DNA of 64,000 nt, from assembly GCF_009915765.1 (NCBI RefSeq), contig NZ_JAABLQ010000001.1:372001-436000 (forward strand), written 5' to 3'. The stretch comes from Pannonibacter sp. XCT-53. Lineage in GTDB: Bacteria > Pseudomonadota > Alphaproteobacteria > Rhizobiales > Stappiaceae. The notes beneath the pieces are model-generated. The model did no database searches. It was given only the letters and a program-made list of their open reading frames with translations, and was not told the DNA's origin. The position numbers were made by a program, and so were the translations under genes. Shown one piece after another: positions 58,301-64,000 of the stretch; positions within the stretch are counted from its first letter, which is position 1, and the number at the start of each line of letters is the position of its first letter.

Positions 58301-58365
58301 ATCAGCAGGAGGTCATGGGCATGAGCGTGCAGTCCTTTGGCGCACCGTCGGCGGTTTCGGCCTGA
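55315..58365 (+). CDS. Membrane-anchored bifunctional GGDEF/EAL c-di-GMP protein with HAMP and PAS domains
   Basis: 1016 aa from ATG 55315 (a GTG at 55300 would add five residues). Membrane segment 1 (VVMTGIGGFLVLLIGIVGFVSTQ) is followed by a ~310-residue helical periplasmic sensor, membrane segment 2 (AILGAVSFAALACIGAVLAFSLLV) and HAMP (TRPIEHLTAHVRRL). PAS follows (AVESIPQGVLLTGPDERIILANDNFRELFGL). The GGDEF domain has an intact active site (LGGDEFAIL, about 656). EAL domain: EGFEALLRW (E784), NVSPVQF, EITEGVLL, DDFGTGYSSLSYLRKF, KIDRAFI, TAEGVES and QGFYTGRP. Both the cyclase and phosphodiesterase signatures are complete, so net activity on cyclic-di-GMP cannot be predicted. Monocistronic. 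Confidence 0.95.
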   Translation: MELRMPQLTFPKAKRLRVVMTGIGGFLVLLIGIVGFVSTQQIFSVAAGIRLINERTGPLYTDALRASAAMQQINSIARNLIDECFHRTGSEVERAAFALRNADFSDIEAFRRHAQRVQLEELGRSLQMAKAELQGVHREILAVCEDYQVNREARVGIEQRIEFSLTRFEVSINALMEQSSHTIAGELDTAERAFRSVTGMENELARLGTILVGDWPLLRGAYDLRLQARKLRDSLLGDSYPQSTAGVTPVVEEQLEALTALRRELRNVSPWLESRGMGARVRHIQSILGAISTDLTDVHGLRENLLQGAQIDTRMQSTARQLRLSEYRLTKILQKLAIWAKLQNQASTEEITRKIDHSVPAILGAVSFAALACIGAVLAFSLLVTRPIEHLTAHVRRLRAEGRSESELPQSLLTRPDEIGSLATSFDGLMRTLDQARLDLLAASRVEVQQQFDRLTSAVESIPQGVLLTGPDERIILANDNFRELFGLSVADVRPGTSLQQVIDRCRENGAVVLADDTERGAGVTPHFFLSSQRIVSMKGERTIVVTTALTPEGGTVAVHEDVTERKRQEERIAYLAHHDALTGLPNRVLFRDQIGEALAHCLASGDPSALLYLDLDQFKTVNDTLGHPIGDRLLVAVAERLRQALGERDHVARLGGDEFAILLAGRTDGHRAAEIADQIIAAIGQPFDIGGQFIFIGVSIGIAIAPADGEDADLLMKHADMALYRAKQDGRNIHRFFEPSMDSAIKARRELEIDLRQALANDEFRLHFQPLFNLQDGQIEGFEALLRWPHPRHGNVSPAEFIPVAEETGLISAIGTWVLRHACQEAARWPKDTRVAVNVSPVQFRTRTLVLDVIAALGASGLSPNRLEIEITEGVLLHDTDATLSILADLQRLGVRIAMDDFGTGYSSLSYLRKFRFDKVKIDRAFIQDIHKGQDKLAVVRAVTGLCTSLGIATTAEGVESEEQLLALKAEGCTQAQGFYTGRPMPAEQALALLHQQEVMGMSVQSFGAPSAVSA

Positions 58366-58409
58366 GACGTGACGGCCTCACCCTTGCGCGCCGGGCCAGC
58401 CCGCGGACG

Positions 58410-59300
58410 TCAGCTGCGGATGTCGGCCTGGCGATAGCCCTGGAAATAGAGCAGGGCGGTCAGGTCGCCGTGGTCGACGCGGGCGTCTGCCTCGGCTGCG
58501 ACCTTCGGCTTGGCGCGATAGGCAACCCCGAGACCGGCCCGGGCGATCATCGCCAGGTCGTTGGCGCCATCGCCGACGGCCAGCGTGTCGTCAAAGGACA
58601 GGCCGCGATCGGCCACGAGCTGTTCCAGCCGCTCGCGCTTGGCCTCGCGCCCCAGGATCGGCTCGCGCACCAGACCGGCAAGGCGGTCGCCTGAAACTTC
58701 CAGGATGTTCGCCCGGTTCTCGTCGAAGCCGATGCGCTCCGCCACGGGGCCGGTGAAGAGGGTGAACCCGCCCGACACGAGGGCGCAGTAGGCGCCGTTG
58801 GCACGCATCGTCCCGACCAGTTCGCGCGCACCCGGCGTCAGGGTGATGCGGGTGTCGAGGACGCGGGCCACGGCGTCAAGCGGCAGATCCTTCAGGAGCG
58901 CCACCCGTTCGCGCAGGGCCGGCTCGAACTCCAGTTCGCCGCGCATGGCGCGCTCGGTGATCTCGGCCACATGCTCCTTCAGCCCGACTTCCGCCGCCAG
59001 CTCGTCGATGCACTCCTGACCGATCATGGTCGAATCCATGTCGGCGATGAGCAGGCGCTTGCGCCGACCGGCGCGCGGCTGCACATAGACATCCACCGGG
59101 CGATCGGCGACAAGGCTGCGCAGCAGGCTGTCGGCCTCGGCAGCTGCCAGCCCGTCGCCGAGGGCGATGTCGACGGCAATTCCGGTGGCCAGGGTCTCGA
59201 CCGGTGCGGCGCTGCGGACCAGCCCGGCGGCCCGGGTGGCCAGATCGGCATCCAGGGCAGGATCGGCCGGATTGGAAACGAGCGTGGCAACCAGGGACAT
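58410..59300 (-). CDS. serB: Phosphoserine phosphatase
   Basis: 296 aa from ATG 59300. A ~85-residue N-terminal ACT-like segment precedes the HAD phosphatase core: catalytic DMDSTMIGQECIDELA, VALLKDLPLDAVARVLD, ALVSGGFTLFTGPVAERIGFD, and VGDGANDLAMIARAGLGVAYRAKPKV. It releases serine from phosphoserine in the last step of serine biosynthesis. The open frame continues upstream through miaA on the opposite strand, which is not credible. It is divergent from miaA with only 18 bp between start codons. Confidence 0.95.
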   Translation of the reverse strand: MSLVATLVSNPADPALDADLATRAAGLVRSAAPVETLATGIAVDIALGDGLAAAEADSLLRSLVADRPVDVYVQPRAGRRKRLLIADMDSTMIGQECIDELAAEVGLKEHVAEITERAMRGELEFEPALRERVALLKDLPLDAVARVLDTRITLTPGARELVGTMRANGAYCALVSGGFTLFTGPVAERIGFDENRANILEVSGDRLAGLVREPILGREAKRERLEQLVADRGLSFDDTLAVGDGANDLAMIARAGLGVAYRAKPKVAAEADARVDHGDLTALLYFQGYRQADIRS

Positions 59301-59318
59301 GGACGGACCTTTCGGCAG

Positions 59319-60257
59319 ATGAGCAATGCGGATGCAACAGGCGCGATCCTGATAGCCGGGCCAACCGCCAGCGGCAAGTCCGCGCTTGCCGTGGCCCTGG
59401 CCGAGCGGCTGGGGGGGCTCGTCATCAATGCCGATTCGATGCAGCTCTACCGCGAGCTGAGGCTCGTCTCCGCCCGTCCGGGGCCGGAGGACGAGGCGCG
59501 CGCGCCGCACCGGCTCTATGGCGTGCTGCCGGCTGCCGAGGCCTTCTCCACCGGGGCCTGGCTCGGGCTCGTCGCCGCTGCCCTCGATGCGGCGCGGGCG
59601 TCCGGACTGCGACCGATCCTCGTCGGGGGAACGGGCCTCTATTTCCGCGCCCTGACGGAGGGGTTTGCGGAGGTGCCCGCGATCCCGGCCGAGATCCGCA
59701 CCCGCTGCCGCAGTCTGGCCGAGGACCAGGGCCTTGAGGCTGTCCGCAGCGCTCTCGCCCCGCTTGACCCGGACGCGGCCGGCCGTCTGCAGGACCTGCA
59801 ACGCCTGACGCGCGCGCTGGAGGTGGTCCTGGCCACGGGCCGCACGCTCGCTGCCTGGCAGGCGGAGCGGCCGGGGGCCCCGCTGCTGCCGCAAGATCGC
59901 GTGCGGACGGTCGTGCTCGCGCCGCCGCGTGCCTGGCTGCATGCGCGCATCGCCCGGCGGGCGGAACTGATGCTCTCAGAGGAGGGGATCGCCGAGGTGC
60001 GCGACCTGCTGGCGCTCGGGTTGCCGGCGACGCTGCCGGCGATGCGGGCAATCGGCGTCAAGGAAATCGGCGGACTGCTGGCGGGAGCAATCGACCGGGC
60101 AGAGGCCGAGCGGCAGCTTGTGGTTGCAACGCGCCAGTACGCGAAGCGCCAGGAGACGTTCTTCCGCGGCCAGCTGGCGGCCTGGCCGCGGCTCGATCCG
60201 TCGGGTGTTTCGGAAAATGCGCTTCTGGATCAAGTCCTTGCGGGGCCTCGCGGCTAA
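59319..60257 (+). CDS. miaA: tRNA dimethylallyltransferase MiaA
   Basis: 312 aa from ATG 59319. The P-loop ILIAGPTASGKSALAVALAERLGG is followed by VINADSMQLYRELRLVSARP (the DSxQxY motif), ILVGGTGLYFRALTEG, LQRLTRALEV and ATRQYAKRQETFFRGQ. It transfers a dimethylallyl group to N6 of A37 in tRNAs reading UNN codons. Its promoter must overlap serB because the two starts are 18 bp apart. 131 bp without a gene follow before the acetyltransferase. Confidence 0.96.
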   Translation: MSNADATGAILIAGPTASGKSALAVALAERLGGLVINADSMQLYRELRLVSARPGPEDEARAPHRLYGVLPAAEAFSTGAWLGLVAAALDAARASGLRPILVGGTGLYFRALTEGFAEVPAIPAEIRTRCRSLAEDQGLEAVRSALAPLDPDAAGRLQDLQRLTRALEVVLATGRTLAAWQAERPGAPLLPQDRVRTVVLAPPRAWLHARIARRAELMLSEEGIAEVRDLLALGLPATLPAMRAIGVKEIGGLLAGAIDRAEAERQLVVATRQYAKRQETFFRGQLAAWPRLDPSGVSENALLDQVLAGPRG

Positions 60258-60388
60258 CGCGATCCGCTCGCCTGCCTGTCGATTCCCTGTTTTGGTCCCC
60301 TCGTCGCCCTTGTATCCGCACAATTTCTGGCTATCTCCCTCGCGGCGTCACAGCCAGTCACTCACCGTGCAAGACAGGAGACAAGGGC

Positions 60389-60988
60389 ATGCTGGAAACC
60401 GTTCTCGCGACCCGGTCCCTCCGGGCCGTGGCCTTCACTCCCGATGATCTTCCCGCTCTCATCGCCCTGCATGGCGACCCGGAGGTCAACCGCCATCTGG
60501 ATGGCGAGGCCGCTGCCTGGGACCCCGTGCGCCTGGCCGGGCGTCTGGTGGATTATGTCACCGGCGTTGCCCTGCAGGGCTTCGGCATGTGGAAGATCCT
60601 GACCCGGGACGGCGACCTCGTCGGCCGGGCCGGGTTCGAGCCGTTCGACGACACCTCGGAGATCGCGATGGAGATCGTGCTCGCGCGCGGGCACTGGGGG
60701 CGGGGATTCGGGCGCGAACTGGCTCCGGCGCTTGTGCGCTGGTTCTTCGACAACACCTCCTACACCCACCTGATCAGCTTCGCGCGGCCCGAGCACCTGA
60801 CGGCGCAGCGCGTGCTGCAGGCGGCCGGCATGGACTTCCGCGAAAGGCGCAGCGTGCGGGGGCGACCGCAGGATGTGTTCCAGGCCCTGAGCCCCGCGCT
60901 TGACCGGCTGGTTGCCAACGGCAGCCCGCATTACCCGTGCAGGCTGCGGCTGTCCTCCGGCGCCTCGGCCCTGTCGGTCAGGCCGTAG
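60389..60988 (+). CDS. GNAT-family (RimJ/RimL-type) N-acetyltransferase
   Basis: 199 aa; ATG 60389 follows AGGAGACAAGGGC. Sequence LRAVAFTPDDLPALIALHGDPEVNRHL, GRAGFEPFDDTSEIAMEIVLARGHWGRGFGRELAPALVRWFF and LISFARPEHLTAQRVLQAAGMDFRERR gives the GNAT fold with the acetyl-CoA loop RGHWGRGFG. It resembles the RimJ/RimL group that modifies ribosomal proteins or small molecules; the substrate is unknown. The last ~20 residues overlap the convergent ABM gene by 58 bp and look non-conserved. Confidence 0.85.
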   Translation: MLETVLATRSLRAVAFTPDDLPALIALHGDPEVNRHLDGEAAAWDPVRLAGRLVDYVTGVALQGFGMWKILTRDGDLVGRAGFEPFDDTSEIAMEIVLARGHWGRGFGRELAPALVRWFFDNTSYTHLISFARPEHLTAQRVLQAAGMDFRERRSVRGRPQDVFQALSPALDRLVANGSPHYPCRLRLSSGASALSVRP

Positions 60989-61275
60989 TCGCGGATCACG
61001 CTGGCCACGCGCAGGCGGTAGCCGGCGAACATCATCTCGCGGCCGACTGACTGCGCAGTCCGGTGCCTTGCCAGCCGGCGCCAGGCCGCCAGCGCCTCCT
61101 CGTCCCGCCAGAAGGACAGGGAGACGAACTTGCCCGGCGTCGTCACGCTCTCGAAGCGCTCGACCGAAATGAACCCGTCGATCGTCAGCAGGTCGGCCTT
61201 CAGCGCGCCGGCCAGATCGAAATAGGCGGCCACGTGCTCGGCATGCGGTTCGACTTCAAAGATCACGGCAATCAC
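60931..61275 (-). CDS. Antibiotic biosynthesis monooxygenase (ABM) domain protein
   Basis: 114 aa from GTG 61275. IAVIFEVEPHAEHVAAYFDLAGALKADLLTIDGFISVERFESVTTPGKFVSLSFWRDEEALAAWRRLARHRTAQSVGREMMFAGYRLRVASVIRDYG is a full ABM-fold dimeric alpha/beta barrel, with the 'W-x-x-x-x-A-x-x-A-W' and 'H' pattern. Members include quinone-forming monooxygenases and haem-degrading enzymes; many are uncharacterised. It converges on and overlaps the GNAT gene by 58 bp. Confidence 0.85.
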   Translation of the reverse strand: MIAVIFEVEPHAEHVAAYFDLAGALKADLLTIDGFISVERFESVTTPGKFVSLSFWRDEEALAAWRRLARHRTAQSVGREMMFAGYRLRVASVIRDYGLTDRAEAPEDSRSLHG

Positions 61276-61360
61276 GGCTGGCTCCCGGCTGGCTGCGGCT
61301 GGTCATACGATCCGCAGGCGGCAGCAAAGATCAACGGAAATCCGCGGGCGACACACAAGG

Positions 61361-61390
61361 CAAAAGGCCGGGGGCATGTGCCCCCGGGCC
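61361..61390. repeat. Second copy of the leuA terminator hairpin
   Basis: CAAAAGGCCGGGGGCATGTG followed by CCCCCGG is identical over 27 bp to 61644-61670. It folds as GGCC-GGGGGCA-TG-TGCCCCC-GGGCC with one bulged base. On the minus strand it would terminate as GGCCTTTTGCC, so it may act as a backup terminator for leuA. It lies on the other side of the nested repeat at 61434-61623. Confidence 0.7.
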
Positions 61391-61433
61391 CTAGCCCAAA
61401 TTGTTCAACTGTCTCCCAGTGCCAACCTTTAGT

Positions 61434-61623
61434 CGTCATTCCGGACGAAGTGAGCGCAGCGAACGGAAGATCCGGAATCCAGCGTGACAGTGCGAGCGTT
61501 AGCGAGCTCTACACCAATCCAGAACCAACGGTTGACACTCAACCGATCTTGACGCGCTTCGCGCGGCTGATGTCTGGATTCCGGCTCGGCGCTTCGCTTG
61601 CGCTCAGCTGGGCCGGAATGACG
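61434..61623. repeat. Nested inverted-repeat element (190 bp), divergent relative of the 30.6 kb pair
   Basis: Outer arms CGTCATTCCGG (61434-61444) and CCGGAATGACG (61613-61623) are exact complements. Inner words CCGGAATCCAG and CTGGATTCCGG (near 61483 and 61574) are also complementary. Length and nested layout match the 30621-31052 copies, but the core sequence differs. It is bracketed by two copies of the leuA terminator. No gene is present in 61276-61702. Confidence 0.75.
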
Positions 61624-61643
61624 GCCAGACGGTGTCAGTCAAA

Positions 61644-61676
61644 CAAAAGGCCGGGGGCATGTGCCCCCGGCCCCTG
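61644..61676 (-). terminator. leuA: Intrinsic terminator of leuA
   Basis: GGCCGGGGGCA-TG-TGCCCCCGGCC (61649-61672) is a perfect 11-bp stem. Read on the minus strand it is followed by TTTTGTTTGAC, 31 bp beyond the leuA stop. Confidence 0.88.
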
Positions 61677-61702
61677 ATTGTCACACCGTGCCCGCTGCCG
61701 GC

Positions 61703-63277
61703 TCAGCCGGCCATCAGCGCGCCCGGATTGGCCGACTGCTGGCGCAGGCTCAGCTTGTTCATGGCCGCGACATAGGCGCGGGCGGAGGCGACCAGCGTGT
61801 CGGTGTCGGCGCCCTTGCCGGTGGCAATGCGGCCATTGGCCTCGAGCCGGACAGAGACTTCCGCCTGGGCGTCGGTTCCCTCGGTCACGGCATGGACCTG
61901 GTAGAGCGACAGGGTTGCCGTGTGCGGGCAGATGGCGCGGATGGCCTTGAACGTCGCGTCGACCGGTCCGTCGCCGGTCGCCTCGCGGGTCTCGTGGCGG
62001 CCGTTGATGTCCATCGTCAGGATGGCCTTCTGCGGGCCGCCGGTGCCGGCGATCACGGTCAGCGCAATCACCTTGGCGCCTTCGCCGGCCGTGGCGATCT
62101 CGTCCTCGACCAGGGCCTCGATGTCCTCGTCGTAGACGTTCTTCTTGCGGTCGGCCAGATCCTTGAAGCGGCGGAAGGCATCTTCCAGCGCGTTCTGCCC
62201 GAGCTCGTAGCCCAGCTCCTTCAGCTTGTCCTTGAAGGCGTGGCGGCCGGAGTGCTTGCCCATGACGAGCGAGGTGGACTTCACGCCGACATCCTCGGGG
62301 CGCATGATCTCGTAGGTCTCGGCGTTCTTCAGCATGCCGTCCTGATGGATGCCGCTTTCATGCGCGAAGGCGTTCTTGCCGACGATGGCCTTGTTGTACT
62401 GCACGGGGAAGCCGGAGACCGCCGACACGAGCTTGGACGCGCGGGTGAGCATCCTGGGCGCGACCGCGCAGGTGTAGGGCAGCACGTCGGCGCGGGTGCG
62501 GAGCGCCATCACGATCTCCTCCAGCGCCGCGTTGCCGGCGCGTTCACCGAGGCCGTTGATGGTGCACTCGATCTGGCGCGCACCGCCGGCCACACCGGCC
62601 AGCGAGTTGGCGACGGCCAGACCCAGGTCGTCATGGCAATGCACCGAGAAGATCGCCTTGTCGGCATCCGGCACCCGGTTGCGGATTTCCATGAACATCG
62701 CCTTGTACTCGTCCGGCGTGGCGTAGCCGACGGTATCGGGCAGGTTGATCGTGGTCGCACCGGCCTTGATCGCGGCCTCGACCGTGCGGCAGAGATACTC
62801 GATCGGCGTGCGGGTGGCGTCCATGGCCGACCATTCCACGTCGTCGATCAGGTTGCGCGCGCGGGCGACCGTGTCGGCGATGATGGCCAGAACCTCGTCC
62901 TCGCTCTTGTTCATCTGGTACTTCAGATGGATCGGCGAGGTGGAAACGAAGGTATGGATGCGGCCGCGCTCGGCGTGGCGCACGGCCTCGCCGCAGCGGT
63001 CGATGTCGGCATGGATGGCGCGGGCGAGGCCGGCGATCACGGCCTTCTTCGAGCGCTTGGCAATCTCGCGCACCGACTCGAAGTCCCCGTTGGAGGCAAT
63101 CGGGAACCCGGCCTCGATGATGTCGACGCCCATGTCGTCGAGCAGTTCGGCCACCTGCAGCTTTTCTTCCAGCGTCATCGACGCGCCCGGCGACTGCTCG
63201 CCGTCGCGCAGGGTGGTGTCGAAAATGAATACCTTGTCCTTCGAGCTGGCCTGTTCTGCCGGGCTGGTCGCGGTCAT
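61703..63277 (-). CDS. leuA: 2-isopropylmalate synthase
   Basis: 524 aa. The HMGL-like catalytic barrel begins FIFDTTLRDGEQSPGASMTLEEKLQVAELLDDMGVDIIEAGFP. HCHDDLGLAVANSLAGVAGGARQIECTINGLGERAGN carries the metal-binding His-x-His and GxGERxGN signature, and FAHESGIHQDGMLKN is the linker-region motif. A C-terminal LeuA regulatory domain (about residues 390-505) senses leucine. It condenses acetyl-CoA with 2-oxoisovalerate, the first step to leucine. ATG 63277 follows AAGGGAAGGAAG. A leucine-rich leader peptide upstream suggests attenuation. Terminator just downstream. Confidence 0.97.
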   Translation of the reverse strand: MTATSPAEQASSKDKVFIFDTTLRDGEQSPGASMTLEEKLQVAELLDDMGVDIIEAGFPIASNGDFESVREIAKRSKKAVIAGLARAIHADIDRCGEAVRHAERGRIHTFVSTSPIHLKYQMNKSEDEVLAIIADTVARARNLIDDVEWSAMDATRTPIEYLCRTVEAAIKAGATTINLPDTVGYATPDEYKAMFMEIRNRVPDADKAIFSVHCHDDLGLAVANSLAGVAGGARQIECTINGLGERAGNAALEEIVMALRTRADVLPYTCAVAPRMLTRASKLVSAVSGFPVQYNKAIVGKNAFAHESGIHQDGMLKNAETYEIMRPEDVGVKSTSLVMGKHSGRHAFKDKLKELGYELGQNALEDAFRRFKDLADRKKNVYDEDIEALVEDEIATAGEGAKVIALTVIAGTGGPQKAILTMDINGRHETREATGDGPVDATFKAIRAICPHTATLSLYQVHAVTEGTDAQAEVSVRLEANGRIATGKGADTDTLVASARAYVAAMNKLSLRQQSANPGALMAG

Positions 63278-63415
63278 GGGTGGTCTTCCTTCCCTTCAGT
63301 CCCGCCGGCCCTGGTCGCAATCTTCCCCATCGGGGCATCGGGCGGGAGCGGTCTTCAATCCTTGGGTGAGTTCGCTATCCCCTGAGAGCCCGCCCGTGCA
63401 AGGGCCTGCCGACGC

Positions 63416-63526
63416 TCAGGGGCATCTAAGCAGAAGCAGCTGGCCGATCAGGAGGGTGCGCGCGGAAAGGCCACCGCGGATGTCCGCAGTGCGGGAAGCT
63501 TCGATCATGTCGCGTGCGGCGATCAT
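63416..63526 (-). CDS. LeuL-type leucine leader peptide (attenuator upstream of leuA)
   Basis: A 36-codon frame (ATG 63526, with AAAAGG about 12 bp upstream; a second ATG at 63508 gives 30 codons) ends LLIGQLLLLRCP-stop, with six Leu codons in the last 12, four of them consecutive (CTG CTT CTG CTT). The mRNA then forms CCCCTGAG...CTCAGGGG (about 63423-63380) enclosing GCCC...GGGC, overlapping the leader stop. Alternative pairings further on (CCCGCC, GCCCCGATGGGG) precede leuA. Leader-peptide control of leuA is known in proteobacteria. The leader is seen; the terminator/antiterminator assignment is inferred, and no clear T-tract is present. Confidence 0.65.
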   Translation of the reverse strand: MIAARDMIEASRTADIRGGLSARTLLIGQLLLLRCP

Positions 63527-63689
63527 GCGGGCTTGCGGCCTTTTCTTCGGGAGCCGGGGCAACTGTGGCCGACCGGACCCCCTGGGGAGAGGGGCCAGCC
63601 GAGGGCGGCTGGCGCGCGTTCTGGGCAAATTCTGTAACGGAAGGGGCGGGGGCGCGCAAGAAGAAATGCCCGCCCGCCCGGTCAGCCGT

Positions 63690-64000
63690 TCAGAGGAACA
63701 GCTCGCCCCGCGCAATCAGGGTCGCCTGGCCGCCGATGCGCACCGCATGCAGCGAGCCGGCCTCGATGTCGATCTCCAGGTCGATCAGCGAAGGCCTGCC
63801 CATGTCGAACCCCTGTTCGATGCGCAGGAAATGCGTGCCGTTGGTCGGCCGGTCGAAGTGATGCACCACGCCGGCGAAGGCTGCGGCGGCCGAGCCCGTC
63901 GCCGGGTCCTCGTGCACGCCGAGGTCGGGGGCGAACATCCGCGCGTGGAAGGCGCTGTCCTGCGAGCGGGTCTGGCGGGTGTAGATGTAGGCGCTGCGCG
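63690..64000 (-). CDS. PhzF-family isomerase-like protein, C-terminal part (truncated by window edge)
   Basis: The frame runs off the right edge (upstream part missing) and stops at 63690. Visible: AYIYTRQTRSQDSAFHARMFAPDLGVHEDPATGSAAAAFAGVV, then FLRIEQGFDMGRPSLIDLEIDIEAGSLHAVRIGGQATLIARGEL. The E-D-P-A-T-G-S-A motif and the QG-x-x-MGRPS-x-I segment are hallmarks of the PhzF family (diaminopimelate-epimerase fold), which includes phenazine-pathway isomerase PhzF and many uncharacterised proteins. The substrate is unknown. The 163 bp between its stop and the leader peptide shows no gene on either strand. Confidence 0.85.
   Translation of the reverse strand, partial: RSAYIYTRQTRSQDSAFHARMFAPDLGVHEDPATGSAAAAFAGVVHHFDRPTNGTHFLRIEQGFDMGRPSLIDLEIDIEAGSLHAVRIGGQATLIARGELFL

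Noticed and set aside
61276..61702. Protein-coding gene overlapping the leuA 3' region on the plus strand
   Set aside because: Open frames here are antisense to leuA or traverse the inverted repeats and terminators, with no family signature.

Overview
This is a 64 kb, GC-rich chromosomal window from an alphaproteobacterium, most likely order Hyphomicrobiales (Rhizobiales). A Stappiaceae-like genus such as Pannonibacter or Stappia is my guess, not something the sequence proves. The class assignment rests on a two-piece, circularly permuted tmRNA, an alphaproteobacterial SspB with a C-terminal VVSLDAFRKK tail, small DUF1127, DUF4169 and ribbon-helix-helix proteins, and an uninterrupted dcw cluster running on through lpxC, bamD, recN and ligA. 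The content is core genome. I see no prophage, integrase, transposase, CRISPR array or defence island.

Layout. 1-4.3 kb: the end of a lytic transglycosylase, a PNPOx-like flavoprotein divergent from a MocR/PdxR-type regulator, and an acyl-CoA synthetase. 4.3-4.7 kb: rnpB (RNase P RNA). 4.9-24.0 kb: the division and cell-wall cluster mraZ-rsmH-ftsL-ftsI-murE-murF-mraY-murD-ftsW-murG-murC-murB, a short AT-richer gap, then ddl-ftsQ-ftsA-ftsZ. 24.3-30.6 kb: lpxC, bamD, recN, ligA. 30.6-31.1 kb: two copies of a ~185 bp nested inverted-repeat element, beside a GIY-YIG protein on the minus strand. 31.5-37.3 kb: a UvrD/PcrA helicase, an OmpR-type response regulator with its histidine kinase, and prmA. 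37.4-45.5 kb: a DUF1127 protein, aminopeptidase P, an FAD-linked D-lactate/glycolate-type dehydrogenase and a large AsmA-family protein. 45.7-47.5 kb, minus strand: RHH protein, DUF4169 protein, sspB and ssrA. 47.7-54.8 kb, plus strand: thyA, a glycerophosphodiesterase, folA, an ElaA-type acetyltransferase, hflK, hflC, a DUF2065 protein and a Deg-family protease. 55.3-64 kb: a GGDEF/EAL protein, serB (minus) divergent from miaA, a GNAT acetyltransferase, an ABM-domain protein (minus), leuA with a Leu-codon leader peptide (minus), and the start-truncated end of a PhzF-family gene.

How the parts fit. The 4.9-24 kb block makes lipid II (Mur enzymes, MraY, MurG, Ddl) and the divisome that polymerises it (FtsL, FtsI, FtsW, FtsQ, FtsA, FtsZ). 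LpxC and BamD add outer-membrane biogenesis. SsrA and SspB form a ribosome-rescue and proteolysis pair: the RNA encodes the tag and the protein delivers tagged substrates to ClpXP. ThyA and FolA are coupled through dihydrofolate. HflK, HflC and the Deg protease are membrane and periplasmic quality control.

The most informative non-coding signals are: a 10-bp-phased TGGGN array upstream of mraZ that matches MraZ boxes; a TTAAC cluster upstream of ddl; ATCCAGTTG repeats between the MocR gene and its divergent neighbour; a leucine leader peptide upstream of leuA; the permuted ssrA gene; and a family of REP-like nested inverted repeats, one copy of which sits between two copies of the leuA terminator. 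I found no convincing new multi-gene system.
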